Shown here in pieces: positions 34,924 through 45,085 of a stretch of DNA of 64,000 nt. Each line of letters starts with the position of its first letter. Position 1 is the first letter of the stretch. Below the pieces are notes generated by a model. It saw only the letters and a list, made by a program, of their open reading frames with translations. It was not told the DNA's origin and did no database searches. Source of the stretch: Rhodopseudomonas faecalis (GTDB taxonomy: Bacteria; Pseudomonadota; Alphaproteobacteria; Rhizobiales; Xanthobacteraceae); NCBI RefSeq assembly GCF_003217325.1, contig NZ_QJTI01000006.1:116296-180295 (forward strand), written 5' to 3'. Both the position numbers and the translations under genes were made by a program.

Positions 34924-36009
34924 TTATTCCGCGGCGCGCGCGGCGGTGCCGATCTGCGGATCGAGGGCGCCGGACTTGTAACGCTTGGCCATTTCCGACA
35001 TCGGAATCACCTTGATCTTCGAGGCGTTGCCGGCGGTGCCGAACTGTTCGAAGCGCTGGCGGCAAACCTCACGCATCGCGTCCATCGCCGGCTTCAGGAA
35101 CTTGCGCGGATCGAACTCGGCCTTGTGCTGAGTGGCGATCTTGCGGAACACGCCGGTCATCGCCAGACGGCAGTCGGTGTCGATGTTGACCTTGCGCACG
35201 CCATGCTTGATGCCGCGCACGATCTCTTCCACCGGCACGCCGAAGGTCTGCGGCATGGCGCCGCCGAACTCGTTGAAGATGTCCTGCAGTTCCTGCGGCA
35301 CCGACGACGAGCCGTGCATCACCAGGTGAGTGTTGGGCAGACGGCGGTGAATCTCTTCGACCACCTTCATCGCCAGCACGTCGCCGTCCGGCTTGCGGGT
35401 GAACTTGTAGGCGCCGTGCGAGGTGCCCATCGCGATCGCGAGCGCGTCGACCTTGGTGGCGCGCACGAAATCGACCGCCTGATCGGGATCGGTCAGAAGC
35501 TGCTCGCGGCTGACCTTGCCTTCCAGGCCGTGGCCGTCTTCCTGCTCACCGCCGCCATGCTCGAGCGAACCGAGAACGCCGAGTTCGCCTTCCACCGAGG
35601 CGCCGACCCAGTGGGCCATATCGACGACGCGGCGGGTGATGTCGACGTTGTACTCATAGTCGGCGGCGGTCTTGCCGTCGGCCTTGAGCGAGCCGTCCAT
35701 CATCACCGAGGTGAAGCCATACTTGATGGCGGTGGCGCAGGTGGCTTCGTCGTTGCCATGGTCCTGATGCATACAGAGCGGAATGTCCGGATACATTTCC
35801 GACAGCGCGTCGATCATCTTCGCCAGCATGATGTCGTTGGCGTAGGAGCGCGCGCCGCGCGAAGCCTGGATGATCACCGGCGCGTCGACCGCCGCGGCGG
35901 CCTCCATGATCGCCAGCCCCTGCTCCATATTGTTGATGTTGAATGCCGGAACGCCGTAGCCGTGCTCGGCGGCGTGATCCAACAACTGCCTCATAGTAAT
36001 GCGGGCCAT
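34924..36009 (-). CDS. cbbA: Class II fructose-bisphosphate/sedoheptulose-bisphosphate aldolase
   Basis: This 361-residue class II aldolase has zinc-site segments [12 protein letters not shown] and [16 protein letters not shown], and [16 protein letters not shown]. In Calvin-cycle operons it condenses triose phosphates to fructose-1,6-bisphosphate and sedoheptulose-1,7-bisphosphate. It lies 41 bp after cbbT and about 57 bp before cbbM on the same strand. Confidence 0.95.
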   Translation of the reverse strand: MARITMRQLLDHAAEHGYGVPAFNINNMEQGLAIMEAAAAVDAPVIIQASRGARSYANDIMLAKMIDALSEMYPDIPLCMHQDHGNDEATCATAIKYGFTSVMMDGSLKADGKTAADYEYNVDITRRVVDMAHWVGASVEGELGVLGSLEHGGGEQEDGHGLEGKVSREQLLTDPDQAVDFVRATKVDALAIAMGTSHGAYKFTRKPDGDVLAMKVVEEIHRRLPNTHLVMHGSSSVPQELQDIFNEFGGAMPQTFGVPVEEIVRGIKHGVRKVNIDTDCRLAMTGVFRKIATQHKAEFDPRKFLKPAMDAMREVCRQRFEQFGTAGNASKIKVIPMSEMAKRYKSGALDPQIGTAARAAE

Positions 36010-36050
36010 GATGCCTCCTCGATGCTGTTCTGGTGTCGCTGTGTGTTGGC

Positions 36051-38072
36051 TCAGCCGCGAGCGCGCGCGATGGCGCGCTCGGCCGCCTTGGCCACCGCCT
36101 CCGCGGTGATGCCGAATTCACGGTATAGCACGCCCGCCGGAGCCGAAGCGCCGAAGCCGGTCATGCCGATGAACTCACCCTTGTCGCCGATCCAGCGGTA
36201 CCAATCCGCGGCGATCGCCGCTTCGACACCGACGCGCGGCGCCTGGCCGAGCACGCTGTCGCGATAAGCCTGGTCCTGCTCGGCAAACAGCTCAAAGCAC
36301 GGCGCCGAAACCACCGCGGCCTTGATGCCGGCCTCGCCGAGCTTTTTGGCGGCGTCGAGCGCGATCGCCACTTCCGAGCCGGTGGCGATCAGCGTGACGT
36401 CGCGCTGGCCGGGATCAACGACCAGATAGGCGCCGCGCGCCACCTGATTGTCAGTCGGCACGCCCTCGCGCGGCAGCGCCGGCAGACCCTGGCGCGACAG
36501 CGCCAGCGCCGACGGCCGTCCGCTCTGCTGCAGGGCGCAATCCCAGGCCTGCGCCGTTTCGATGGCGTCGGCCGGACGGAACACCAGCAGGTTCGGGATG
36601 GCGCGCAGCGAGGCGACATGCTCGACCGGCTGATGGGTCGGGCCGTCTTCGCCAAGGCCGATCGAGTCGTGGGTCAGCACGTGGATGACGCGCACGCCCA
36701 TCAACGCGGCCAGACGGATCGCCGGACGGTTGTAGTCGCAGAACACCAGGAAGGTGCCGCCATAGGGGATGAAGCCGCCATGGAGCGCGATACCGTTCAT
36801 GGCCGCGGCCATGCCGAATTCGCGGATGCCATAGTGGATGTAGCTGCCGCCAAAACCGTTCGGCTTCACCGAGGTGGTGCCCTTGGCGTGGGTCAGGTTG
36901 GAATGCGTCAGGTCGGCCGAGCCGCCGAGCAGGTTCGGCGAAGCCGGCACCAGCGCGTCGATGGTGAGCTGCGAGGCCTGACGGGTGGCGATGTTCGGCT
37001 TGTCGGCCGAAAACTTCTCGATCAGGCCCTTGAGCGCGGCGCCATAGCCGGCGGCGAGCTTGCCAGCGAGCGCATCCTCGAACGACGCGCGCTTGCCGGC
37101 GTCGAGCGCCGCGAGCCGCTTGTTCCAGGCTTCGCGCGCCGCCTTGCCGCGGCTGCCCGCCGCGCGCCACTGGTCGAGAATGGCCTGCGGGATTTCGAAC
37201 GGCGCATAGGGCCAGTTCAGCGCGGCGCGGGTCTTTTCGATTTCCTCGGCGCCGAGCGGCGCGCCATGGACCTTTTCCGAGCCGGCGCGGTTCGGCGAAC
37301 CAAAGCCAATGGTGGTGCGGCACGCGATCAGCGACGGCCGGTCGCTGGTCTGGGCCTGCTCGATTGCAGCCGCGACCGCCTCGGGATCATGGCCGTCGAC
37401 GCGGCAGGTGGCCCAGCCGGACGCCGCAAAGCGCGACAGCTGGTCGTCCGAGCACGACAGCGAGGTGTCGCCGTCGATCGAGATGTGGTTGTCGTCCCAC
37501 AGCACAATCAGCCGGTTGAGCTTGAGATGGCCGGCCAGCGAGATCGCCTCGTGGCTGACGCCTTCCATCAAGCAGCCGTCGCCGGCGATCACATAGGTCT
37601 TGTGATCGACGATGTCGTTGCCGAACCGCTCGTTCATCAGCCGTTCGGCGAGCGCCATGCCGACCGCAGTGGCAAGCCCCTGCCCGAGCGGCCCGGTGGT
37701 GGTTTCGACGCCCATGGTGTGGCCGTATTCCGGATGGCCCGGGGTCTTCGATCCCCACTGCCGGAACGACTTGATCTCGTCGATCGTGACGTCGTCGTTG
37801 CCGGTCAGATAAAGCAGCGCGTACAGCAGCATCGAGCCGTGGCCGGCCGACAGCACAAAACGGTCGCGGTCCGGCCAAGCCGGATCGGCGGCATCGAATT
37901 TCAGGAAGCGCGAGAACAGCACGGTGGCCACGTCCGCCATTCCCATCGGCATGCCGGGATGCCCGGACTTGGCCTTTTCGACGGCGTCGATCGCCAGAAA
38001 GCGGATTGCATTCGCCATCTCGCGGTGAGGAACGGCTTGGTTGGCCTGCGTGGGCTGCGTCGCGATGTTCAA
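36051..38072 (-). CDS. cbbT: Transketolase
   Basis: This 673-residue transketolase has the thiamine diphosphate motif [18 protein letters not shown] through [10 protein letters not shown], the N-terminal [13 protein letters not shown], and the pyrimidine-domain Glu in [14 protein letters not shown]. It shuttles two-carbon units in the regenerative phase of the Calvin cycle. Its position between cbbP and cbbA is that of the R. palustris-type form II operon. Confidence 0.96.
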   Translation of the reverse strand: MNIATQPTQANQAVPHREMANAIRFLAIDAVEKAKSGHPGMPMGMADVATVLFSRFLKFDAADPAWPDRDRFVLSAGHGSMLLYALLYLTGNDDVTIDEIKSFRQWGSKTPGHPEYGHTMGVETTTGPLGQGLATAVGMALAERLMNERFGNDIVDHKTYVIAGDGCLMEGVSHEAISLAGHLKLNRLIVLWDDNHISIDGDTSLSCSDDQLSRFAASGWATCRVDGHDPEAVAAAIEQAQTSDRPSLIACRTTIGFGSPNRAGSEKVHGAPLGAEEIEKTRAALNWPYAPFEIPQAILDQWRAAGSRGKAAREAWNKRLAALDAGKRASFEDALAGKLAAGYGAALKGLIEKFSADKPNIATRQASQLTIDALVPASPNLLGGSADLTHSNLTHAKGTTSVKPNGFGGSYIHYGIREFGMAAAMNGIALHGGFIPYGGTFLVFCDYNRPAIRLAALMGVRVIHVLTHDSIGLGEDGPTHQPVEHVASLRAIPNLLVFRPADAIETAQAWDCALQQSGRPSALALSRQGLPALPREGVPTDNQVARGAYLVVDPGQRDVTLIATGSEVAIALDAAKKLGEAGIKAAVVSAPCFELFAEQDQAYRDSVLGQAPRVGVEAAIAADWYRWIGDKGEFIGMTGFGASAPAGVLYREFGITAEAVAKAAERAIARARG

Positions 38073-38193
38073 GAATGCCTCCCGGGGAAATTAGGCAATG
38101 ACAGAGCGGCCGACCAACGGTCGGCACGAGGCGAATTGGAAACGGCGGATCACACGATCCTCACTTAACGCTCACTTCATGATCACTTGATGA

Positions 38194-39069
38194 TCATTTG
38201 GCGCCGCGCTTGCGTTCGATCAGCTGCATGATCAGCGGCGTCAGGATCAGCTGCATCGCAAGGTCCATCTTGGCGCCGTGGATCACGATCGAATTGGCGC
38301 GGGACATGAAGCTGCCCTGGATCATCGACAAAAGATAGGCGAAGTCGATGCCGCGCGGATTCTTGAACCGGATCACCACCATCGATTCATCGGGCGTCGG
38401 AATCCAGCGCGCGATGAAGGGATTTGAGGTGTCGACGGTCGGCACGCGCTGGAAGTTAATGTCGGTCTCGCCGAACTGCGGCACGATGTAGTGCACATAG
38501 TCGGGCATCCGGCGCAAAATGGTGTCGGTCACCGCTTCGGTGGAATAGCCGCGGTCGGCGCGATCGCGATGCAGCTTCTGGATCCACTCCAGGTTGATCA
38601 CCGGAACAACGCCGATCTTGAGGTCGGCGTGCTGCGCGACGTTGACCTTGTCGGTGATCACCGCGCCATGCAGACCTTCATAGAACAACAGGTCGGAATC
38701 CGGCGGCAGCGACTGCCATTCGGTGAAGTGGCCGGGCGGCACGCCGTGGATCGCCGACTCCTTGTCGTCATGAACGTAGTAACGGGTCTTGCCGGTGCCG
38801 GTCGCGCCATAGTCACGGAACGTGTTTTCCAGCTCCTCGAACAGATTGGTCTCGGGGCTGAAATGGCTGAAGTGCTTGTTACCGCGCTCAGCCTCCTCGG
38901 CCATCTTGGTGCGCATATCGAAGCGATTGTAGCGATGGAACGCATCGCCTTCGATGTAAGCCGCGTTGACGTTCTCGCGCCGGAAAATCTGCTCGAAGGT
39001 ACGCTTGACGGAGGTGGTGCCGGCACCGGAGGAGCCGGTGATCGAAATGATCGGATGCTTGCGGGACAT
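38194..39069 (-). CDS. cbbP: Phosphoribulokinase (proteobacterial type)
   Basis: This 291-residue protein opens MSRKHPIISITGSSGAGTTS, with P-loop GSSGAGTTS, and has the substrate region EGDAFHRYNRFDMRTKM. DLLFYEGLHGAVITDKVN is the Walker B-like segment. It makes ribulose-1,5-bisphosphate, the RuBisCO substrate. The short octameric form activated by NADH is usual in proteobacteria. It lies 23 bp after cbbF. Confidence 0.96.
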   Translation of the reverse strand: MSRKHPIISITGSSGAGTTSVKRTFEQIFRRENVNAAYIEGDAFHRYNRFDMRTKMAEEAERGNKHFSHFSPETNLFEELENTFRDYGATGTGKTRYYVHDDKESAIHGVPPGHFTEWQSLPPDSDLLFYEGLHGAVITDKVNVAQHADLKIGVVPVINLEWIQKLHRDRADRGYSTEAVTDTILRRMPDYVHYIVPQFGETDINFQRVPTVDTSNPFIARWIPTPDESMVVIRFKNPRGIDFAYLLSMIQGSFMSRANSIVIHGAKMDLAMQLILTPLIMQLIERKRGAK

Positions 39070-39092
39070 AGGCTACTCTCGGAAAAGGGTCG

Positions 39093-40127
39093 TTAGACCC
39101 GGAACAGGCCGCGGCGGGCAAACAGCGGAGCGGTGCGTGAGGCGGCGTCCGGATCGTTGTGCAGCAGCTCGATGCGATCGACCTTGTCGGTCGAACCCAT
39201 GATCAGCGGCGCGCGCTGATGAATGTTCTTCGCAGACAGTTCGAGCACGCGCTCACGGCCCGTCGAAGCGCCGCCGCCAGCCTGTTCGATGATGAAGGCC
39301 ATCGGGTGAACTTCATAGAGCAGCCGCAGCCGGCCATCGGCATAGCCCGGACGGGAGTCGCCCGGATACAGGAACACGCCGCCGCGGGTCAGAATGCGAT
39401 AGGCCTCGGCGACCAGCGAGCCGATCCAGCGCATGTTGAAGTCCTTGCTGCGCGGACCATCGGCACCGGCGATGCACTCCTCAACGAAATCGCGCACCGG
39501 CTGTTCCCAGTGACGATGGTTCGAGGCGTTGATCGCGAATTCCGGGGTGTCCTTCGGAATCTGAACCTTGTGGCGGATGCAGCGATAGACGCGCGCCTCA
39601 CGGTCCAGCGTAAAGATGTCGACGCCGTCGCCGACCGTGACCACCAGCGAGGTCTGCGGACCATAGACCACGAAGCCAGCGGCGAGCTGCACGGTGCCCG
39701 GCGCGGTGAACGGCGCCACGCCCGGCTGGTTCGGGATGATCGAGAAGATGGTGCCGACCGTCATGTTGGTGTCGATGTTCGACGAACCATCGAGCGGATC
39801 GAACGCCACCGAGATCGGCGCATTGGGATCGCCCAGCACCAAGGTCTCCGACTCCTCGGAGGCCAATGCGGCGAACGGCAGCTTCTGCAGCGCGGCGGTG
39901 ACGATCTCGTCGCAGCGGACGTCCAGGTCCTTCTGCACGTCGCCATCGGCGTTATTGGATCCCTGGGCCTGACCGGTGATGCCTGCCAGCGCGCCGTGAC
40001 CAATCAAATCAGACAGTTCGACGGAAGCCTCGGCGATCGCGTCGATCGCAGCAGCGACGGCCTGTCGCTGCGGATCAGTCCCCGCGTACTCGCTTGTGTA
40101 CTGCGCCAGCGTCAGACCCTGTTCCAT
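39093..40127 (-). CDS. cbbF: Class 1 fructose-1,6-bisphosphatase
   Basis: This 344-residue enzyme has the metal-binding [17 protein letters not shown] and the substrate-binding [20 protein letters not shown]. It also has an early ALASEESE (DEE-type) metal segment. It dephosphorylates fructose-1,6-bisphosphate (and often sedoheptulose-1,7-bisphosphate) in the Calvin cycle. It is first in cbbFPTAM. Start [12 protein letters not shown] at 40127 is used; a GTG at 40175 would add 16 residues. No cbbR gene lies beside the operon. Confidence 0.93.
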   Translation of the reverse strand: MEQGLTLAQYTSEYAGTDPQRQAVAAAIDAIAEASVELSDLIGHGALAGITGQAQGSNNADGDVQKDLDVRCDEIVTAALQKLPFAALASEESETLVLGDPNAPISVAFDPLDGSSNIDTNMTVGTIFSIIPNQPGVAPFTAPGTVQLAAGFVVYGPQTSLVVTVGDGVDIFTLDREARVYRCIRHKVQIPKDTPEFAINASNHRHWEQPVRDFVEECIAGADGPRSKDFNMRWIGSLVAEAYRILTRGGVFLYPGDSRPGYADGRLRLLYEVHPMAFIIEQAGGGASTGRERVLELSAKNIHQRAPLIMGSTDKVDRIELLHNDPDAASRTAPLFARRGLFRV

Positions 40128-40529
40128 CCTGTTATCCCCGGAGTATGCGTTGCACCGTCTGACCGCTTCGATCACCGTTGCCGTCGACGGTATGGACCCG
40201 TTCTCTCGAATTCGAGAATTTGAATATCTTCGATACCACCAAAGTTTTTCTTATACTGTCCCGGCGGCAGTGCGTCCCTTCCCTTCGCAGCGTTGAGCGG
40301 ACAAAAAAGCCGTCATCACCTGCTTCTAGCTTGCATCTGCGGACTCTGCATAGAGCATTGTCACGCTCCCTTGATCCAGCGCAAAGCGCACCAGATCGGC
40401 CCCTTTTGGCTGATCGCGGCATCGAGGGGAAGACATTCCTCAGCGCGCACGCCGTCCGCCGCGCCGTCGTCCACAGAAGCCGGTGCAATGGCCATGGCGA
40501 GCGCATGGGGGGCCTCATCGGCGCGCCGT
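40128..40529. other. cbb operon upstream region
   Basis: No gene is supported in these 402 bp. This region holds the cbb operon promoter; the palindrome at 40204-40217 is the clearest element. Short ORFs here overlap it on both strands and lack features. Confidence 0.5.
40204..40217. promoter_or_regulatory. Palindrome in the cbb operon promoter region
   Basis: TCTCGAATTCGAGA is a perfect 14-bp palindrome 77 bp upstream of the cbbF start. The flanking sequence is locally AT-rich (AAATATC, AAGTTTTTC). A LysR-type CbbR site (T-N11-A) or an unrelated operator is possible. Confidence 0.35.
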
Positions 40530-40751
40530 TCAACTCTCTTCCCAGTTTGGTCTTTCGCGCAATTCGAAGGTGCCGAGCTTGAAGATGCGCTGCTCGGAGT
40601 AGACCGATGGCTCGATCACCGTGAATACGGCATTGGGGTACTGCTGCCAGATTGCGATGTCGCTGGCGGTGACGGTGACGAAACCGAACCGGTAGCGGTA
40701 TTCGCCGGGCTCGGTCGCCTTGCCGATTTCGCCCCAAGTAATCTTGTTCAT
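40530..40751 (-). CDS. Small conserved-looking protein of unknown function
   Basis: This 73-residue protein begins MNKITWGEIGKATEPGEYRY and continues RFGFVTVTASDIAIWQQYPN. It ends with FKLGTFELRERPNWEES. The regular alternation suggests a compact beta-rich domain. The ATG at 40751 is chosen because the upstream 47 codons of the longer ORF have no such regularity. I do not recognise the family. It lies upstream of the cbb operon on the same strand. Confidence 0.55.
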   Translation of the reverse strand: MNKITWGEIGKATEPGEYRYRFGFVTVTASDIAIWQQYPNAVFTVIEPSVYSEQRIFKLGTFELRERPNWEES

Positions 40752-41071
40752 CGCACTGTCAGTCCCACGATAGCGTTTTCGAGCGAATTGGCCGGTCGCT
40801 CGCTGAAAACGCGTCACACTACACTCGAGCGCTGCGGCTGGGCGGTCATTTGATCCGCGGGCTCTGATCTGCTCAGTCGTTGGCTGTCCCAACGCACCGC
40901 GCCACGCTCATACGCCATCGCCGCGGCAAATTCATCAGTGCGCCGTGGTTGTGGCGTTGTTGAGCCCGGGACCAGCCCTTGCAGATCGCGCGTCACAGGA
41001 ACCAAACTGCCGTGAGCCGTTTGACTTCAGCGGGGCATTGATGACCTCGGCGGGGCCATTGAGGTGCGGAC
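40752..41071. other. Intergenic region without supported gene
   Basis: I see no gene, RNA or strong hairpin in these 320 bp. A 63-codon ORF on the minus strand (40814-41005) has no recognisable features. Confidence 0.45.
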
Positions 41072-41335
41072 ATGACAGACGCGCTGGTCGATGCCATTCG
41101 AATGTTACTGGCCATTGCCCTGCTGCTCAGCGGGAGCGTCGGACTGGGCTTCGCCGGCTGGCAGGCGCTGCGTTATCTGGTTGATGCCGGCCGAACGAGG
41201 CCGCGGCTGATCGCGCTGGCACGCCGCCCGACGCCGGGCCGCGAGCCGCTACCGCCACGCTCAGGGCTGGCCTGGCGCCATGGCCGCTTTGACCATGCCG
41301 ACCACCCCACGCGGGACGATACCAGTGGCCAATGA
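41072..41335 (+). CDS. Small predicted single-helix membrane protein
   Basis: This 87-residue ORF starts MTDALVDAIRMLLAIALLLS. A hydrophobic helix covers about residues 10-34, followed by a basic, proline-rich tail (RPTPGREPLPPRSG). GTGCGGACATG provides only a weak ribosome-binding site. I do not recognise the family; it could be a chance ORF, though the N-terminal helix is convincing. Confidence 0.4.
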   Translation: MTDALVDAIRMLLAIALLLSGSVGLGFAGWQALRYLVDAGRTRPRLIALARRPTPGREPLPPRSGLAWRHGRFDHADHPTRDDTSGQ

Positions 41336-41468
41336 AGCCTGATGTCGCTTGCAGTTACCGCCGTAATCGATAATTTGGATGGGGACAACTAACAGACCGG
41401 GCGCGGCGCAGCTTCCGCGCCTTGGCAGCGGGCGCTACGTTAACCATCTTCAGTATGGGTGGTGTGAG

Positions 41469-41672
41469 ATGCGTACGGTTGACCCGGGCTTTGATATCGA
41501 TCGTTACCGTAGGCTTTTGGCTGAGGCCAATGACGAAGCCAGCCGCCTCGCCCTGATTGACCTTTTGATCGAGGAAAACGCCCGCGACCGGCTCGAGGCC
41601 GCCGATGCCCATCGCCAGGCGATGCAGCAGGCCGAGGCGATCCGCCGCCTGATCGAACATCCGGGTTACTGA
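41469..41672 (+). CDS. Small acidic helical protein of unknown function
   Basis: This 67-residue protein starts MRTVDPGFDIDRYRRLLAEA and continues with NDEASRLALIDLLIEENARD. It is predicted to be almost entirely helical, rich in Glu, Ala and Arg. The ATG at 41469 is preceded by GTGTGAG; an upstream in-frame ATG at 41379 adds 30 residues without helix character. Similar short proteins occur in Bradyrhizobium-type genomes as far as I recall. No function is known. Confidence 0.5.
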   Translation: MRTVDPGFDIDRYRRLLAEANDEASRLALIDLLIEENARDRLEAADAHRQAMQQAEAIRRLIEHPGY

Positions 41673-41798
41673 GGCGAGCGCTCCAGTCCAGGCGCTGCCC
41701 TGCCGGCTCAGAGCCGCCGTGGTCATTGCCGCGCCCGCTTCAGCGCGCCCTTTCGGATCGCCAGGGTCTTCTTGCTCAACGTGAATCTGATCGACGCG

Positions 41799-41890
41799 GG
41801 CTCTGATCCAAGCAGGCTCTGATCCAAGCAGGCCCTGATCCAAGCGGGCCCTGATCCAAGCGGGCTCTGATCCAAGCGCGCTCTGATCAC
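41799..41890. repeat. 16-bp direct tandem repeat, five full copies plus a partial
   Basis: The unit GGC(T/C)CTGATCCAAGC(A/G) repeats five times (41799-41878) with a diverged sixth copy. Variation is limited to two positions. The period is not a multiple of three, so it is not coding. It lies between two convergent genes. Confidence 0.85.
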
Positions 41891-41969
41891 CACTGGCTTC
41901 TCTTCACCACAGGCTTTCTCTTCACCGGGTCTCGTGACCGCGCATTCTGATCGCAGCGGCGGCTGTTCA

Positions 41970-42956
41970 TCACCGCGGCTGCGGCGGCATCGCGCTTGGT
42001 GTGGCCCAGCCGGTAATCCGTTGCCCGAACAGGCTGCCGATCAGCTCGACCACGGTGCACGCGGTACGCCCCCGTTCATCGAGAAACGGGTTCAACTCGA
42101 CGATATCAACCGAGCCGACCAGCCCGGAATCGTGCAGCAGCTCCATGACGAGATGGGCTTCGCGATAGGTCGCACCGCCCGGCACCATGGTGCCGACGCC
42201 CGGCGCGAGCTGCGGATCGAGGAAATCGACATCGAACGACACGTGCAGCACGCCGCCGCAGCTCTGCACCTGCTCGATGATCTGCCGGATCAGCACGCCG
42301 ACCCCGAATTCGTCGATCTGCCGCATGTCGGCGATGTTGATGCGGCGTTGTTGCAGCAGCAACCGTTCCTGGCGATCGACCGAGCGCACCCCGAACAGAT
42401 GGAGATGCTGCGGATCGAGCGGCATGCGCGGCTCGTCGCCCAGCAACTGGTCGAGCCCCGGTTCGCCGCACAGAAACGCCGCGGACATGCCGTGCATATT
42501 GCCGGTGACGGTGGTGCTGGGCGTGTTGTAATCGGCGTGGGCGTCGAGCCAGAGCAGGAACAGTTCCCGGCCCTGCTCCCGCCAGAAGCGCGCCATGCCG
42601 TTCACCGAGCCCATCGACAGCGTGTGATCGCCGCCGAGAAACAGCGGCAGCGCGCCGCTGCACGCCAATTGATAGGCGCGTGCGCTGACGGCGCGGGCCC
42701 AGCTTTGAATTTCGCGATATTGCCGCGCATTGCTGGGCGGGTTTTGCGCCAAATCGCTGTCGGGCGCGACCATCAGGTCGCCGTGGTCCTCGACCAGAAG
42801 GCCGAGCGACTCCAGCATCGGCACCAGGCCCGCGGTGCGCAGCGCCGCAGGCCCCATCAGCGTACCGCGCTGCGCGGCACCAACCTCTACCGGCACGCCG
42901 AGCAGCGCAACCCGCTCGGCACGTTTCAGTGCATTCACCACCGCCCTCATCAGCAC
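41970..42956 (-). CDS. rocF: Arginase
   Basis: This 328-residue ureohydrolase has the manganese-binding segments FLGGDHTLSMG, LLWLDAHADYNTP and HVSFDVDFLDPQLAPGVG. An early GVPVEVGAAQRGTLMGPAALR is diagnostic of arginase rather than agmatinase. It cleaves arginine to ornithine and urea. Met1 and Met3 are both possible starts. It is flanked by unrelated genes, so it is probably monocistronic. Confidence 0.9.
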   Translation of the reverse strand: MLMRAVVNALKRAERVALLGVPVEVGAAQRGTLMGPAALRTAGLVPMLESLGLLVEDHGDLMVAPDSDLAQNPPSNARQYREIQSWARAVSARAYQLACSGALPLFLGGDHTLSMGSVNGMARFWREQGRELFLLWLDAHADYNTPSTTVTGNMHGMSAAFLCGEPGLDQLLGDEPRMPLDPQHLHLFGVRSVDRQERLLLQQRRINIADMRQIDEFGVGVLIRQIIEQVQSCGGVLHVSFDVDFLDPQLAPGVGTMVPGGATYREAHLVMELLHDSGLVGSVDIVELNPFLDERGRTACTVVELIGSLFGQRITGWATPSAMPPQPR

Positions 42957-43144
42957 CGCTCGCGGCCGACGATTTCAAACCGCGACGGGACTCGCTGTTC
43001 CGGCCAAGCTGTTCCGACCAGACTGGGCCGGGTTGGCCGATGCTGGCGGGGCGCTGTAACGGAATGCCTCCATCTCTGGCATTCCTGGCGTCCCGCCCGG
43101 CTGCCGGCACGGCCAAAGCCGCGCCGCCCGCCCACAGACCCGCT

Positions 43145-43555
43145 TTAGTTGAACTTGGCGCTGTCGGCCTGGTCGCGATCCTTGTCGCTGTCATAGATCT
43201 TGAACAGGAACCAACCGACCACCACGATCGTCGCCAAGAACACCACGCCCTGATGGGACGGCAGCATCAGCTTGACCGCCATCAGCACCAGCGCCGCCGC
43301 AAACGCCTTCACCAGCTTGTCCTGGTCGGTCAGCGTGCTTTGGAACTGCACCCAGTTGGAACGCTGCCACACCGGCGGCTGCAGCTTGTTGAGACCGAGG
43401 CGATCAAGCGCGCCTTTGAAACCGAGCTCTTCGGCCCAGAACAGATACAGCGCCACGGCCAGAACGATCAGGAACAGCAATGTCCCCTGCGGTCCGGCCG
43501 CGAATCCCATGATGAAGGCGACGGCGGCCGTAAATGCAGCGATCCAGTAGTTCAT
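43145..43555 (-). CDS. Membrane protein of unknown function
   Basis: This 136-residue protein starts MNYWIAAFTAAVAFIMGFAA. Helices lie at about 3-40 (two short spans), 84-101 and 105-121, with a soluble loop (GFKGALDRLGLNKLQPPVW) between. The C-terminus is charged (YDSDKDRDQADSAKFN). GGTTTTGTGAC precedes the ATG. I do not recognise the family. Confidence 0.55.
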   Translation of the reverse strand: MNYWIAAFTAAVAFIMGFAAGPQGTLLFLIVLAVALYLFWAEELGFKGALDRLGLNKLQPPVWQRSNWVQFQSTLTDQDKLVKAFAAALVLMAVKLMLPSHQGVVFLATIVVVGWFLFKIYDSDKDRDQADSAKFN

Positions 43556-43616
43556 GTCACAAAACCTTTCCTCCCGATCACGGGAGCATTTCGGGCCCGG
43601 CGCAGCGCGGCGTGCG

Positions 43617-43955
43617 TTATTTTCGCGCGCAGAGCACGACGATGTTGCTGGTGTTCGAACCGCAGGTCGCGGTCAGCACGCCATTGTCCACACGGATTGT
43701 ATCTGAAAACTTAGCGCCCGTGACCCCAATGCAGATCGCTGACACCAGCGCTTCGTCGGATTCACAGCGCATCGGACAGCCGTCCGAACTGCAGGATTGC
43801 GAGCTGATGGCACGGATCGGGCTGACCGGGGCGACTGGCGTTGCAGCGACGGCGGTCTCGATCACATGCATACCGTCATGACGGCCGGTGACCACCAACA
43901 TCAGAAACACAGCCACAATAGAGGACAACAAGATCATCATTGAAGACCGCATCAT
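43617..43955 (-). CDS. Small secreted or membrane-anchored cysteine-containing protein
   Basis: This protein of about 112 residues begins MMRSSMMILLSSIVAVFLML, a signal-peptide or anchor-like helix. The mature part contains SSQSCSSDGCPMRCESDEAL and ends CGSNTSNIVVLCARK, with six cysteines suited to periplasmic disulfides. The start is set by GGAGGTAATGATG, where GGAGG lies 6 nt before the second ATG. A longer ORF reaching 44132 covers this ribosome-binding site and lacks a signal. Function is unknown. Confidence 0.5.
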   Translation of the reverse strand: MMRSSMMILLSSIVAVFLMLVVTGRHDGMHVIETAVAATPVAPVSPIRAISSQSCSSDGCPMRCESDEALVSAICIGVTGAKFSDTIRVDNGVLTATCGSNTSNIVVLCARK

Positions 43956-44171
43956 TACCTCCATACCTGACGAGGCGCCAATCAGCCTCAGAATTGTTGG
44001 GTCAACTCCTTGCTCACACGACTCACAATACTTTGTGGAAAAGGTAGACCGGGCACCGCCATCCGTCGAGAGCACCTGCAACAACCCGATGCGGTCATCT
44101 GACACAGCGCCCTGCGCTAGGTTGGCTGGCATGGCGGCGAGCGTCGACGACGCGCGCGCAGCGGCGCGCGC

Positions 44172-44978
44172 CTATCGTTCGCGCAGCCAGATCACATCGA
44201 GCTGGCCGGTGATCGCCACCAGGTCACGCACCTTGATGGTTTGCAGCGTGCCATCGTCTTGCAGCCGATGCGGGGCGAACCCCGCGCTCAATAGCTGGCC
44301 GACCATATCGTCGACCGACAAGCCGCCACCTCTGCTGAGCTCAGGCGACACTTCGGTGATGATGGCGCTGGCGCGTTCGATCGCGCGGGGAGCACCAGCG
44401 ATCACGCAGGGCTCAAAACCCTCGACGTCGATCTTGATCAGACTGATCGGGCGCTCCGCCAGATCGAGATCCTGCAGCACATCGTCCAACGTCACCACCG
44501 GCACCAGCGACGAGCCGAGGCCATAGGCGGCGATCATCGAGTGACGGCCGTTGTTGGACGCCTTGTAGCGATGCAGCCGCGCAACGCCGGGGCGTGCGCC
44601 GACCGCCTGCCGTTCGACAATGACGTTGTCGATCTGATTGGCCGTCAGATTGCGGTCGAGCAGCCAGCCATTGAAGGCATCGGGCTCGAATGCCACCACG
44701 GTCTGCACCGTGTCGATCTTGGCGGCGTGCACGCTGTGCCAGCCGATATTGGCACCGATATCCACCACGATGCCGGGGGGCGACTGTCGCAGATGAGCGG
44801 CGATCCAGGCGGTCAGCTCCGGCTCATGGGCGCCGTATTTCGCAAGATGCCTTCCGGTGACATCGCGGCACGACACGAAGAATTTCAGTCGTGAGCTTTG
44901 TGCCGAGGTTTGAAAAGCCGGCCGCCAGGGCACCGCCCAGGCCGCCAGGAACTTGATGGTTTGCAGAGGGCGCAACAT
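44172..44978 (-). CDS. FkbM-family methyltransferase
   Basis: This 268-residue SAM-dependent methyltransferase has motif I GIVVDIGANIGWHSVHAAK, then VVAFEPDAFNGWLLDRNL and SLIKIDVEGFEPCVIAGA, the FkbM-family trio. Family members O-methylate sugars or other small molecules, often in polysaccharide gene sets. No glycan genes are visible nearby, so the substrate is open. The ATG at 44978 is preferred to a start at 45137, whose 53 extra residues resemble leader. Confidence 0.8.
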   Translation of the reverse strand: MLRPLQTIKFLAAWAVPWRPAFQTSAQSSRLKFFVSCRDVTGRHLAKYGAHEPELTAWIAAHLRQSPPGIVVDIGANIGWHSVHAAKIDTVQTVVAFEPDAFNGWLLDRNLTANQIDNVIVERQAVGARPGVARLHRYKASNNGRHSMIAAYGLGSSLVPVVTLDDVLQDLDLAERPISLIKIDVEGFEPCVIAGAPRAIERASAIITEVSPELSRGGGLSVDDMVGQLLSAGFAPHRLQDDGTLQTIKVRDLVAITGQLDVIWLRER

Positions 44979-45085
44979 CGTCAGGTCTGGGATTGCCAGT
45001 GATCGGGATCGGTCGTGCGGCTGCAGCGCAGGCCCGCTGCCACCATCACCAGCTTCGGTCGCGTTCCGGCAATGTACAAGCCCCC

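Noticed and set aside
36618..38168. 516-codon plus-strand ORF opposite cbbT
   Set aside because: It is antisense to transketolase with low-complexity composition.
41934..43148. 404-codon plus-strand ORF opposite arginase
   Set aside because: It is antisense to a conserved arginase, His/Gln/Arg-rich and without domains.
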